Source: Agelas oroides
Lineage: Eukaryota; Porifera; Demospongiae; Agelasida; Agelasidae
NCBI GenBank assembly: GCA_949130485.1
Contig: OX422205.1
Coordinates: forward strand, 681,239-745,238
Length of the DNA: 64,000 nt
Direction: 5' to 3'
Below the pieces are notes generated by a model, which was given only the letters and a program-made list of their open reading frames with translations, was not told where the DNA came from and did no database searches. Both the position numbers and the translations under genes were made by a program. Of the stretch, positions 1 through 12,443 are shown in pieces (the stretch's first letter is position 1; each line of letters begins with the position of its first letter).

Positions 1-321
1 TTTGATTCAAATTCCATTCTCTTGTGTTGTCAGTTCAGCAAGCCATGACTACATCAGTACACGATGCATATCATCACCACATGGCGTGACCTTCGGTAAG
101 GGGAACACTAGGGGAACATTAGGGAACTTTAGGAAAAAATCTCCAGACGCAATTTACCTGCAGCTGACCTTTGAACCGCTTAGGCAACCCGTACATTCAT
201 GACGTCATAAATAAAGTACTTATATACACAATCCCAAGAATGCTGTCTGTTGTGTGGGCCTGAAACAGCTTCCATGAGAGTGTGAGTGAGAGCTACTACT
301 GTCAACTGAGAACTTGCAGAA
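1..321 (+). promoter_or_regulatory. Upstream region of the PH-RhoGAP gene, with a CRE-like site
   Basis: No coding exon is recognised here. A perfect palindromic cAMP-response-type element, TGACGTCA, lies at 200-207, followed by A/T-rich sequence (ataaagtacttatata, 209-225). It sits about 115 bp before the ATG proposed for exon 1 at 322. The same octamer stands in the promoter of the second alpha-tubulin gene. Promoter function is inferred from position only. Confidence 0.35.
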
Positions 322-2318
322 ATGTCGTCGAGAGCGAAGCAAAAAGGGGTAGGTTGTAGGTTGTATATAAATTATCATGCAGGGTGTTCGAGCATATAAA
401 GTGTACCAAGTTCTCCGTGTTCGCTGGCTGCTTCGTCGTATATACTTGGTTGGATGCATTTACAAGTAGCCTGGTTGGATGTTTGTTTGCAACCAAAGAG
501 CAGCTAATTATCCCATAATACTGTTTGTGTAGTCAAGGGGATAGACACTGTGCCTCCAGTGTTAAGCACTTCCTCAGGCCAAGACATGAATATTCTTCAA
601 GCAGACATTCAATTTCAGTGTATATAAGTTGAACCTGTGACTAGTTAGTACATTTACAAGAGTAAATAAGCAGTTGTTTTCTGTTGCAATGTTGTTTTTG
701 TATACTAATGTGCCTGAAACTAATGCCATTATTTGTCCAATCTAGTTTTCCCCAAGCCATACATTCTTTATCCCAACAAAAATATCCCCTCCAATTTAGG
801 AAATCCCCTTCAGATTGACCCCCATTACCCTCCCTCATATCTCAAGCCTGCTTCTGCTTGGAAGGGGGTGGGGCTTAGTATCCCTGATGCAGCTTGTGTT
901 GTAGTATAGCATTGCATACACAACTAATGATGTCAGTATATGAAATTCCTAATAAGGTAGTGCTGAGCTCGAGCTGTTGATCAGTCAGGTGGTTCCTGGA
1001 GGCGTGGCAGTGGCTTAATGCATTCCAAATTTTCGGCATTGTGCCAAAACTTTACTAGATATACCTGGATGTCTTCCACAAGGAGGAATGAAGGCTGGGT
1101 GTTAATGTGCAGCCTCTGTAAGCTGCTCAGTCCAGTCGTCATACCTGTAGCTTCGTTCCCAGGTTCTCTCTTCCCCCCGACGGGGAGAGCCTGGGAACAA
1201 GGCTATTATACCTGTGTCTCCTTGCTGGTGGGTGACTTTTCTTGTCGAGCTGCTGTCTATGCTCATAAGATGCGCTGCTGCACAGGCCTGGAGATAACTC
1301 TGTGTCCCTGGGTGACTCTATTCTAGCACAGCATGAACCTTGAACTCAATGTACATTATGGAAGGCATACATGCATAGATGGAAGTAGTGAATGGTTCTA
1401 TGTGACCAGGTGATGTTTATGCTGGCAGACTAACTAGGCTAGGTTGGTTGCCCTAGACTTAAATAACAATTATGTCTGAGAGTTTGCAGTGACTGTATAA
1501 CCACTCAAATTGACCTGTGTAACATAGTCTGCCAGCATACATGCATACATACATACATACATACATACATACATACATACATACATGCATACACACATAC
1601 ATACACACATACATACATACATACATACATGCATACACACATACACACATGCATACACACACTACACACATACACACACTACACACTACACTACATCATA
1701 GATAGTAGAGTAGGATATCCTTAGTATTATTTCATTCTACTATTTATGACTACATGAGCCGAGTTTTGCAAGCACAGTAGCTATGGCTACAAGGAGTGGT
1801 TTCATGACAGCCTTAGCGTGACCACTGCCATCTGTCACGCATGTCCCTCACCCCACTACCAGCTGATAGGTGGTTGATAGATAACTCCCATATAGAAACA
1901 TCATGTCTTCATGTGGTCATTGGGTGATACCCTAGGAGTTTAGGAATAAAGGTGACCAGGTCTGAGAAATAGAAGACACTTTTATCTTCCAGTACTTTTT
2001 TGTGGCAGTCAAGTTGATTTAGAGAGAGCACATTACTCCACAATGATTGGACTCTCCTCGGGTATGTAAACAAATAGTTTTCAGGGCTAATTTATGAGAC
2101 AAAAGTCTGTCCGTTTCTCAGAACTGGTCACAAATCTAATTTAAATTAAAATGAGGCGAAATAGAGCAAAGTGAAAGCTGGCAGCTGTCAAGAATCAAAC
2201 CCAAGGCTTTTGGCTTTTGGCTTGAGTTGCTGAACACCAGACAACCACCAGATCCCCTTCAATCCTCCATAAGTCTCATTTCCAGCTGAAACAAATTATG
2301 TACAGTGTTTTTAACATG

Positions 2319-2393
<75 letters not shown>

Positions 2394-5300
2394 CGTGCAT
2401 CATGTGTCTAACAACGCATTGTCTGAAAACCAATGTGGCATGTACGATTGCTGCAGTGGTTCAGTGTAGGGGTGGTAATTATACCAGTCATACTTGTTTG
2501 CAACAATAGGGCAGGGATTAGTCTGAAATTAACCATGGTGAAATGAAACAAAGGCACAGACATTCGTACATGCACCAAGCAGCTGCATGTGCTCTGGTCT
2601 ACCAGACAGTCAATACATACCTGCCATTATGTGGTGACACGTTCCTCTGCAGGTGCGCAAAATGGGATGGTTGAGCAAGCGGGGAGGAAGGATTCACACT
2701 TGGCATAAGAGATGGTTTGTCCTCACCGGAGATTTGCTGTTTTATTACAAGTCGCCACAGGTGAGTGTGTGTGTGTGTGGGGAGGGGGGGGCATGTGGCA
2801 CTGTCAAGTGTTACTTGACTACTACCTCCTATTGAGATTCAAGTCCCACCAATGTCTAAAAAGGAGTAAATTGAAGGGTGCTAGGTCCTAAAGTTCGACT
2901 GGCTTAGGACAAGACCACTGGCTGTGTCCAGCATAACTCCACTGACCAGAGGAACTGTAGTTGCCCACATCATATTTGGGGAGTAGCTCCTCAGAAAGAA
3001 AAGATCTTCGGATCTAAACATATTTTGGACTTGGCTGTTATAAAGTCGGTTGTCTTATGTTACAAGAAAGTGGCTGCAGTTCAATCTGGAGCGCTTGTAG
3101 GTGAACAGCACAGCTACATGGCCTCGTCATGTTTCTGTTATCACTCGGTAGTCAATCGGGTAGTCAATTTCATCACGTGTCACTATCATACATCTGTCAA
3201 CATGTACATGTATGGTAGACATAGTGTGAGAGAGTTGAAGTATGTGCAGGGGCAGAGAGAGAGAGAGAGAGAGGAGTGTGAGAGAGTTGAAGTATGTACA
3301 GGGGCAGAGAGAGAGGAGTGTGAGAGAGTTGAAGTACGTACAGGGGCAGAGAGAGAGAGGAGTAATTAAAGTGGGGATGTGTGCGTGGTGTATTGTGCAG
3401 CCTCATTTAAAGGGGAAAGGCCTGGTCCACTTTATCATGTGAATGCAGAGGGATGGAGGGGTCCAGGCGAGGATGAAACCTTTCTGCTAGTGTCTGCCAA
3501 AGTGCTGGAATTTTGAATGTTTGTGAAGCAGAAAACTTATCCAGTTACATTGTTCAGGACAAAGAACATGCGCATGAAGTACGTTCTTTAGGTTGACGAC
3601 TTAGGAAGGCATTGATTGTCATTCATGTGATAAAATATACCAGGCTTTCTCCCTTGGTTTTGCATAGTGTGAGCAATACTGTGTGGTGGGAAGGCCTGGG
3701 AACGAGACTAGATACTGTATGGTGGGAAGGCCTGGGAACGAGACTAGATACTGTGTGGTGGGAAGGCCTGGGAACGAGACTAGATACTGCGTGGTGGGAA
3801 GGCCTGGGAACGAGACTAGATACTGCGTGGTGGGAAGGCCTGGGAACGAGACTAGATACTGCGTGGTGGGAAGGCCTGGGAACGAGACTAGATACTGCAT
3901 GGTGGGAAGGCCTGGGAACGAGACTAGATACTGTATGGTGGGAAGGCCTGGGAACGAGACTAGATACTGTATGGTGGGAAGGCCTGGGAACGAGACTAGG
4001 TACTGTGTGGTGGGAAGGCCTGGGAACGAGACTAGATACTGTATGGTGGGAAGGCCTGGGAACGAGACTAGATACTGTATGGTGGGAAGGCCTGGGAACG
4101 AGACTAGATACTGTGTGGTGGGAAGGCCTGGGAACGAGACTAGATACTGTGTGGTGGGAAGGCCTGGGAACGAGACTAGATACTGTGTGGTGGGAAGGCC
4201 TGGGAACGAGACTAGATACTGTATGGTGAGAAGGCCTGGGAACAAGACTAGACACTGTATGGTGGGAAGGCCTGGGAACGAGACTAGGTACTGTAAGGTG
4301 GGAAGGCCTGGGAATGAAAATAGATACTGTGTGCACATGGGTGTATGCCATCATTGTCATGGTAATGGGCAGGTATGTGAAAGTTGTGAATTGACTTGAA
4401 TTAACAACAAGCACACTGTGGCTTCCAAACTTTCATTGCAGCCACTGAAATGATACTACTGTTGGAGATTTGATAGCACCGTTTGTAGAAAGAGCTGTAA
4501 ACTTAAATAAACAACCTGACTTATAAAAACAACACACGCCCTCTGATTGCTAAGAATGGAATATTTTTCTAATGGACCCTAATGCCATGCATTGCTGGAA
4601 CATGGTACATTACACTAATGGCATTGTTGGGGCAATTATTGGACACACCAGTTGTAGTCTTCGTACCACTGCTGTGTGAATCATGTCACAACACCCACTC
4701 AATGCCATTCTCCCGTTCTCCATTGCCGTGGTGTGTATAGGAGGTGATTGGTTCACTGTTGCCATGGCTATAAGTGAAGGGTGGTAGCCTTGTTCCCAGG
4801 CCTACCCCATTTTTTGCTACAAAAATACACAAAAGTGGAAGAGTGGTAGAAATACGTTCCTTTTGTTGTCAACAAACATGTTTATGTCAACAAACATGTT
4901 TGCAAACTAAAGAGCAAAAATAGGACCGGCCTGAAGACAAGTATTGTTCAAAACTTTGGTATCTCTAGGTCACTCATTTTATGGGCACAATGTGGCAATA
5001 TATTAAGATGAGCTGTTTTTGTCCTGCAATGCTTTCTTGTCCTATAGGACAGTCGACCCACAGGCACCATCCCCCTGGCAGGGAACAAAGTGATTCGTCA
5101 TCCAGACGACCCCAAACAACCCACCTCCTTCAGATTTGAGATACTGTGTGAGCTCTTGTTTGTTGAAACCGAAACACCTGACTGGGTGTTACGTAAACAC
5201 ACAATTGATGGGGGAGGAAGAGGGGGAGACATTTGGCTCTCTAGTTCATTTTCAGCTGCATAAGGAAAGATGCCCAAATATTCTTACAACCTTCCCTCCT

Positions 5301-7500
5301 CTCTGCCCTCTGCCCCTCCCTCCCCCCTCACTCCCCCCCCTCCCTCTGCCCCTCACTCCCCCCTCCTCCCTTCCTCAGCTGGCAGGGATCGTCAGGGGAT
5401 CACAAGCACTCATGAGACGTACCTCATCAGTGCTGATACAGCGGAGGAGGCAGACAGATGGCTGACTGCCATCAGGAGAGTCATGCATGAGGTGTGTGTG
5501 TGTGTGTTAGCAGTGTGGGTGTTCATGTGGAACTTCTACGTAACTACTGAATCAATCTATGAAGAAGACCCCCCCCCCATCCCTTCTTCCTCACCTTTCA
5601 CCTTTCACCTTCCCTACCTCCCACCCTCACAGCCCTACGGTGGTGGAATGTTTGGCCGTAGTCTGGAGGAGACAATGCAGGTGGAGGCAAGACTCGGGGG
5701 AAACTACGTCCCTGTGCTACTCCACCGGTGCATCAAGTTTGTCAGAGACCAGGGTACGAAATTTTCCTCTCCTAAAGTTACCACCTTCCTCCGTCTTGTG
5801 GTTCCTCAAAGAAATGAAGAGGCTTTACATGTACCCAGGCCTTCCCACTCCAGTGTTTGTCGCTTGCAGTGCTAATGTAGGATGTTGCTGTAACCCACAA
5901 GCACTGGTGAGAGGCCAGGGTATGTTTTGGTTATGACAAAACAAAAGCTGTAAAGCTGATTTTTGTTAGCAAACACATGTTTTCTATTGGCAGGAGCATG
6001 AAAACATAGCTGTGAGGATTGCTGCGATAGCAGATGGTTGTGGTTTTATTAAGGTTCAGGTGTCTCCCGCAAACATGTTGTGTTCAGGCTGTATAGTGTG
6101 GCTGATGTGCAATTGGAGGGGAGAGGAAGGGAGGGGAGGAAGGGAAGAGGAGGGAGGGAGGAAGGAAGGGGAGGGGAGGAAGGGAAGAGGAGGGAGGGAG
6201 GAAGGAAGGGGAGGGGAGGAGGGAGGAAGGAAGGGGAGGGGAGGGAGGAAGGAAGGGGAGGGGAGGAAGGGAAGAGGAGGGAGGGAGGAAGGAAGGGGAG
6301 AGGAGGGGGGTGCAGAAGAGCTTGTAGAGGCTGCCCTACCGTTCTACCTAGACTCTGACCGTCTCTCCATTAGCTCATGTTACATCTCTGCCATCTGTTC
6401 CTCCCTTCCTCGCCTCCCCCAGGGCTAGATGAAGTTGGGATCTTCCGGCTACCTGGCCAAACCAGCCGCATACAGACACTGAAGGAACACTATGACCAAG
6501 GTATGTGTGTGAGGTCATGAAGCAATGGCAGAGCTAATATCGTGTTGTCTCTTATCCCTTCTCCCCTCCCTCCCTTCCTCCTTCTCTTTCTCTCCTCTCC
6601 CTCCCCTCTACCCCAGGATCCCAGCAAGACTTCCAACCCAATGAGGATGTCCACACAGTGGCCTCACTACTCAAGCTCTACCTCCGAGAACTCCCAGAAC
6701 CCGTTGTCCCTTTCGTCTTTTATGACAGTTTTTGCACTGCAACAAAGTGTGAGTTGATGGTCCACCCACCTCCACACACTACACACTCACCCACCTTCAC
6801 ACACTACACACTCACCCACCTCCACACACTACACACTCACCCACCTTCACACACTACACACTCACCCACCTCCACACACTACACACTCACCCACCTTCAC
6901 ACACTACACACTCGCCCACCTTCACACACTACACACTCGCCCCCTCCACACACTACACACTCACCCACCTCCATACACTACACACTCACCCACCTTCACA
7001 CCCTCTTTCTGTGCCCAGTATACGAGACAAATAAACTGGAAGCCCTCGATGAAGTTAAACGGCTGCTGATCCAGTTGCCGAAAGTGAACTTTAATGTCCT
7101 GAAGTATCTCAGGTAAAGAGACCCAATCCATTGGGAGGGAGAGAGGGCAGGGGTGAGGGAGGGGGATAAAGGAGGGTGGGAGAGGAGGAAGAAAGAGTAG
7201 AGAGAGGGGGAGAGAAGGGGAAGGGAGAAGGAGTAAGGTCACAGTATTATTCTACCCACTGCAGTCGGTTTCTAAATGAGGTGCAGGCAAATTCAGATGT
7301 AAACAAAATGCCGTCCCTCAACTTGGCTACAATGTTTGGTCCTAACTTGCTTCGACCACAGGTAAATCACCCTGTCCATCCTCCTCTTCACTCCCTCCTC
7401 TCTCCTCTCCTTTTCTTACCTCTTCTCCTTCATCCCTTCTTCTCTCTCTCCTCTCCAAGCATGACATACGAAGGTTGCTTCAGTATAGTAACTTTTAGTG

Positions 7501-7555
<55 letters not shown>

Positions 7556-10500
7556 ATCCGCAGGTCCTAATGGAGTGCAACAGTATCTCCACAGACTTTG
7601 TCTGCATCATGATCGACAGACATGAAGACTTCTTTCCCATCACCAACGACGAAAAACCACCAAAGCGACTGAGGTATGGAGCACAGAATGTTTCGTTTAC
7701 GTACTTCAATGAGGAAGGGAAAGGGAGGAGGAGATGGTGACTGAGAGAGAAAGGAAGGGTGGGAGGGAGGGATGGATTGGGGATCGGGGAGGAAGGAAAG
7801 GAAGGTGGGAGGGAGGGACAGATTGGGGATCGGGGAGGAAGGAAAGGAAGGGTGGGAGGGAGGGACAGATTGGGGATCGGGGAGGAAGGAAAGGAAGGTG
7901 GGAGGGAGGGACAGATTGGGGATCGGGGAGGAAGGAAAGGAAGGGTGGGAGGGAGGGACAGATTGGGGATCGGGGAGGAAGGAAAGGAAGGTGGGAGGAA
8001 AAGAGGGAGGAAGGAAAGCTGGAACTGAGTTGTGCATGTGCAACTAAAGTGCATGGCCCTCTGGATAAGTGAAGTCTGAGGTCATAATCCAGGGTAGCTA
8101 GCTATCAACTAGATTGAAGTTATAGGCTAGCTAGCCAAAGACCAGGTACGCTACCTCATAAGTGTGTTGTGTTGTGCTATGTGATGACTGGTATGCCTTG
8201 TTGTATAATTAGTACACCACTCCATTACAAGCAATAAACTAAATCTCCACATAACTGTGCAATAATTTATGTAGGGTGGGATATCTAACAGACATTACTG
8301 CTGCATTTCATGGGCTCAATATAGCCAATACCAATTAATGGTTTCTGAAAGTTTTAAAGTCAACACCACCTTTCTCCATCTTCTTGCTCCCCCTCCTCTT
8401 CCCTCCCCTCTCCTTCTCTCCCTTCCTGATTTCCCTCCCCTCCTCTCCTGATTTCCCCCTCCCTTCCTCCCCTCCCCACCTCCCCTCCTACCAGTGTTGT
8501 AAAATCTCCAGAAGAGCTCCCATTGATTTGGCACGAGAGCAAGCTGGCCACACGATCATTTTACAATCCAAAGGGCACAAAAGCAGAGTTATACCGGCCA
8601 AGACAAAACTCCGTTCCTTTAAACCCTCAGGGAAAACCAAGGAGTAAGTGTACTGTAACCAGACATTCAAAACTTCTTTCATGAGGCGCTCGTTGTGATC
8701 TTGCAAACTTAATATCTGCATACCAGAAAAAAGCTTTCAGTGAGCTCTATCGAGTGTTACCACTTTCCAGTTGCGCGTTCAATGTATGCGCAAGTTACGC
8801 CCGTTTTCATTCTTTCCCATACAAATTTCAATTGAATGAAAATGTGAAGGTGGTCTGTTTGTACTGCACCAATTCGAAAGGTACAAGTGTGAAGGTCATG
8901 ACTTTCCAGTAGTTACTGTAAGCCATTACAGAGAGCAAGCTATTCTTTCAAGAAGGTCAATCTTCCAGAATCGCTACTGTAACGTAGTTCCTACCTCGAG
9001 TTGATTCGTGAGAAAAGGGACGACGGCCAGAGAAGGAAACTGGCCCCTAAACAAAAGCTAAAACTGACAACAAAATGAAAGCACTTTTTGTTTAAATTAA
9101 AACATGGAAGTGTTTCCCTAGTATTTATCAAAACATTCATTTTCAAGAAGTATGCTTAAACAACAACAACAGTAAAATTAATTAGTTTCTTTTCTCATCT
9201 CACCAGGCAGTAAAGTGGCGTCGATAGTGGAACAGTACAACAAAAAGCAGCGGCTGAGTGTCAGCAAGTCTGCCGAGTTCTGCAGTAGCAACGAACCAGA
9301 AGGTCACCAACCAGTGGTATCCATGCCAATACTAACACACTGGAATGGGCTCCCACAGAATGGGCTCTCACAGAATGGGCTCTCACAGAATGGTCTTGCT
9401 AATGAGGAAGATGATTTAGAAGGTATGAGATTGAGTTTCAATGAGCGGGGTAGAAGAGGCCAGTCGGTGACACATGGAGCCATTCATGCAACTAAGTCCC
9501 TAGCCACTATATAACCCCACCCTAATAGCATTCACGTTTCTGGAAGCGTTTTTGGAAACATTTCCAGAAACAAATACTTGTATTACCTGGTCTTATACCC
9601 CAGCCTTGTTCCCAGGCCTTTGTGAAACTGGGCAGGAGCCTTTGTGAAACTGGGCGGGAGCCTGGGAATGAGACTGACCTTATCACCTTGCAAAGTCATA
9701 CAAAACAGTATATTCCCAGCCACAGAAAGAATGAGGGATAATGAGGCTATGAAGCTAGTGGTTATTGCAGTTGGACTACTTTCTAATTGATGTCCATATT
9801 TGGTATGTATGATGTCATGATTACATCACCATCCTATCTCATCTCCAGATGATAGCACGATACCCATTATGATAAACAGATTTTCAGGTTAGTACACAAT
9901 AAACATTTCAAGAATCAGCCACTGCATTCATGTACACTCACATACATACATATGTACACTGGTCCGCACACACACACACACATATGTACACTCACATACA
10001 TACATATGTACATACATACATACATACATACATACATACATACACACATACATACACACATACATACACACACATACATACATATGTACACTGGTCCGCA
10101 CACACATACATACATACATACATACACACATACATATGTACACTGGTCCGCACACACATACACACATACATATGTACACTGGTCCGCACACATACATACA
10201 TACATACATACATACATACATACACACATACATATGTACACTGGTCCGCACACACATACATACATACACACATACATACACACATACATATGTACACTGG
10301 TCTGTACACACACACATACATACATACACACATACATATGTACACTGGTCTGTACACACACACATACATACATACACACATACATATGTACACACATACA
10401 TATGTACACTGGTCTGTACATATAGGCTTTGACAAACCAAGAGCACAGTCTGATACGCTGTCATCTGAAGTCATTGTTAACTCCATCAGCAAAGGTATGT

Positions 10501-11957
10501 ATGTGTGAACTGTGTGTGTTCCATGTATAAGTTCACTCTCAATCATCCCAAACCCCAAATAATGATATTCATAGATATTTCACTGTGCTTTGTATACAAA
10601 TGTTTCCCTTATCTGAACTTTTCACTTATCCAAACACCCCGGCCTCTGCCCAAAGGGCCCTCTTCCCAGGCTCTCCATCCATGCACAAGAGCCTGGGAAT
10701 GAGACTAGCCCATGCACGAGAGCCTGGGAATGAGACTAGCCCATGCACGAGAGCCTGGGAATGAGACTAGCCCATGCACGAGAGCCTGGGAATGAGACTA
10801 GCCGTGAGTCAATGCAGTACTTGAAGGGAGGGAGTGAATATAGACTTTGGGGGGGGGGGGGGGGGGGAGCTGGAGGTATGCTGGGAGCTAAGTGTTGATC
10901 ACTGTTGCTGCAGAGATGGAAGTACTGGAGAGACAGCTGGATGTTGCCCGGGAAGAAGCAGTAAGATACAAAAAGGCAGCACGATTGTGGAAAACAAGAT
11001 TTGAACAGGAGAAGAGGGCAAGGTGTGTGTTGTGTGTGCGTGTGTGCAGAATCATGGTCACATGATCATCACACGACAACAATCAAGAGGGCAAGGTGTG
11101 TGTTGTGTGTGTGTGTGCGTGTGTGCAGAATCATGGTCACATGATCATCACACGACACAACAATCAAGAGGGCAAGGTGTGTGTTGTGTGTGTGTGTGTG
11201 TGTGTGCAGAATCATGGTCACATGATCATCACATGACACAACAATCAAGAGGGCAAGGTGTGTGTTGTGTGTGTGCGTGTGCAGAACAAGAGAAGAGGGC
11301 AAGGTGTGTGTTGTGTGTGAGCGTGTGCAGAATCATGGTCACATGATCATCACATGACACAACAATCAAGAGGGCAAGGTGTGTGTTGTGTGTGTGCGTG
11401 TGCAGAATCATGGTCACATGATCATCACATGACACAACAATCAAGAGGGCAAGGTGTGTGTTGTGTGTGTGCGTGTGCAGAACAAGAGAAGAGGGCAAGG
11501 TGTGTGTTGTGTGTGTGCGTGTGCAGAACAAGAGAAGAGGGCAAGGTGTGTGTTGTGTGTGTGCGTGTGCAGAACAAGAGAAGAGGGCAAGGTGTGTGTT
11601 GTGTGTGTGCGTGTGCAGAATCATGGTCACATGATCATCACATGACACAACAATCAAGCACCTCAGAAGTGTGGCATTAGTTACTTTCCTCCATCCCAGC
11701 CTCCTCTCTACCTCCTCCCCCTCCTCTCTTGTTCTCCTTCCTCTCACCCTCCCTCCTTCCCCAGGTTGGCAGCAGAGGAACAGATCCAAGGCCTCCAAGG
11801 ACTCATTGATGAGACATTCAAACAGTTTGCACTGGATGACAGTGAAGACGACTTTGAGGAGGACTCAGAGGACAGTGTCTACAACGGTGAATGTGGTGGG
11901 GGCACCCCAGAGGCAAGGAAGAGAGTGGTCTACACTAATCCCACTCTATCTGTTTGA
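322..11957 (+). CDS. PH-RhoGAP protein, ARHGAP22/24/25 (FilGAP) type
   Basis: A GTPase-activating protein that should switch off Rac/Rho-type GTPases at membranes and the actin cortex. Sixteen exons keep phase: 322-348, 2653-2760, 5048-5147, 5379-5491, 5633-5753, 6423-6500, 6617-6748, 7019-7112, 7265-7361, 7564-7673, 8495-8643, 9207-9422, 9849-9887, 10426-10494, 10914-11022 and 11765-11957, giving 584 aa. The PH domain spans about residues 12-117 (GWLSKRGG start, [14 protein letters not shown] end). RhoGAP spans about 118-310, with the arginine-finger loop GIFRLPG near 162-168, then [12 protein letters not shown] and [18 protein letters not shown]-rich linker with three NGLSQ-like repeats follows, then a coiled coil (about 485-545) and an acidic tail. 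PH, RhoGAP, linker, coiled coil is the order seen in ARHGAP22/24/25. Exon 1 (9 codons) is the weakest part; without it the first Met is at 2662. Introns carry many minisatellites. Confidence 0.9.
1148..1205. mobile_element. Short MITE of the TAGCCTCG family with 9-bp TSD
   Basis: Termini TAGCTTCGTTCCCAGG and its complement CCTGGGAACAAGGCTA face each other across a short loop. The flanks TCATACCTG (1139-1147) and TTATACCTG (1206-1214) match at 8 of 9 positions and look like a target-site duplication. It lies in RhoGAP intron 1. Confidence 0.7.
1535..1695. repeat. CATA/CACA microsatellite
   Basis: Tetranucleotide (catacata) and acacac runs within RhoGAP intron 1. The long open frames through it are repeat artefacts. 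Confidence 0.9.
2180..2265 (-). repeat. Possible tRNA-derived SINE fragment
   Basis: On the minus strand the stretch reads like a degenerate tRNA head: GGTGGTTGTCTGGTGTTCAG, then TTGGGTTTGATTCTTG, which resembles an RNA polymerase III B box (GGTTCGANTCC). No clean cloverleaf can be folded, so this is called a SINE remnant and not a tRNA gene. Confidence 0.35.
2320..2397. repeat. (GT)n microsatellite
   Basis: About 38 uninterrupted GT dinucleotides in RhoGAP intron 1, ending in gtgcgtgcgtgc. Confidence 0.95.
3220..3362. repeat. Minisatellite, about 45-bp unit, 3 copies
   Basis: Repeated unit with gtgtgagagagttgaagta followed by caggggcagagagagag, in RhoGAP intron 2. Confidence 0.85.
3679..4325. 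repeat. 36-bp minisatellite built from a MITE terminus, about 18 copies
   Basis: Eighteen near-identical 36-bp units, each with AAGGCCTGGGAACGAGACTA followed by GATACTGTGTGGTGG, in RhoGAP intron 2. The AGGCCTGGGAACGAGACTA half is the terminal sequence of the MITE family scattered through the window. Because 36 is a multiple of 3, long spurious reading frames run through it on both strands. No spacers separate the units, so it is not a CRISPR array. Confidence 0.95.
6105..6310. repeat. GGGAGGAA purine-rich tract
   Basis: Nearly pure A/G low-complexity stretch in RhoGAP intron 5, ending about 110 bp before exon 6. Confidence 0.9.
6766..7005. repeat. About 25-bp minisatellite (cacactacacactcaccca), 9-10 copies
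   Basis: Tandem units of cacactacacactcaccca plus cct(t/c) fill almost the whole of RhoGAP intron 7, from just after the exon 7 donor to just before the exon 8 acceptor. Confidence 0.9.
7502..7548. repeat. (CA)n microsatellite
   Basis: CA run directly upstream of the exon 10 acceptor of the RhoGAP gene; it may serve as part of the pyrimidine/CA tract. Confidence 0.9.
7745..7995. repeat. Purine-rich minisatellite, about 45-bp unit, 5 copies
   Basis: Units contain acagattggggatcggggag followed by gaaggaaaggaaggtgggag, in RhoGAP intron 10. The open frames across it are artefacts. Confidence 0.9.
8375..8493. repeat. CT-rich tract before RhoGAP exon 11
   Basis: C/T-only stretch of about 110 bp ending in the acceptor cctaccag at 8487-8494. 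It is an unusually long polypyrimidine tract. Confidence 0.8.
9930..10425. repeat. Compound CATA / tgtacactggtc minisatellite
   Basis: Mixed array of (cata)n with a recurring unit atgtacactggtccgcacac (or tctgtacac), about 10 copies. It runs directly into the exon 14 acceptor (catatag, ending at 10425) of the RhoGAP gene. Confidence 0.9.
10672..10803. repeat. 31-bp tandem repeat containing MITE-end sequence, 4 copies
   Basis: Units carry gcacgagagcctgggaatga followed by gactagcccat. GAGCCTGGGAATGAGACTAG is again the terminus of the dispersed MITE family. A poly-G run (about 10850-10867) follows before RhoGAP exon 15. Confidence 0.85.
11003..11650. repeat. Minisatellite that copies the 3' end and donor of RhoGAP exon 15
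   Basis: Exon 15 ends GAGAAGAGGGCAAG and its donor is gtgtgtg. The following intron repeats gagggcaaggtgtgtgttgt about ten times. Some units carry the full gtgcag, AACAAGAGAAGAGGGCAAG, gtgtgtg, which is an acceptor, a 19-nt exon-like core and a donor. Others are joined to an inserted segment, atcatggtcacatgatcatc. Confidence 0.9.
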
Positions 11958-12174
11958 ATCTCACTGAGCCAATCAGGTTCACGCATTACTCTCAGTGACC
12001 GAATCATGAAAAAATGTGATTTCTGTACAGTTAATATTTTTGTGTTATGTTGAGTCTAGTAATTATTATTGCATATAGTATGTGATCATTTTTACTATAC
12101 TGTAAACAAGCTGATTTAATTGTCAGTATAAGAACTTTTGTGTGCATACAGCTGATGTGTCTTGTAGCTGTGTG

Positions 12175-12443
12175 CAGGGCCGTCGAGAGAGCAGAGGGGC
12201 CACTTGCAAAGCGGCCAAACTAATTAATTATTCATAGTGGGCGTGGTCAATCAATTAATGGTATTGGTATTTGTCTACACTAACCATTCTACCCAAGCGC
12301 TCACACACCGAGTCCACACATGCAATGGAAAGCAAAAGAAAAAGAAACAGCGTGAAGCTGCAGCCCAGAAAGGTATAATATAAAAGCTTCGATCATGGGG
12401 CCCGGGAGAAGTATCCCTTGTCCCCCCCCTCTCGGTGGGCCTG
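12175..12443. mobile_element. hAT-like MITE with 8-bp TSD
   Basis: The 269-bp element begins CAGGGCCGTCGAGAGAG and ends with the imperfect complement CTCTCGGTGGGCCTG. It is flanked on both sides by GCTGTGTG (12167-12174 and 12444-12451). A CAGGG-type terminus with an 8-bp duplication is the hAT signature. There is no transposase frame, so it is non-autonomous. Confidence 0.75.

Noticed and set aside
3612..4414. Long open frames on both strands (200-260 codons)
   Set aside because: They are produced by a 36-bp tandem repeat with no stop codon in the unit; not a protein gene.
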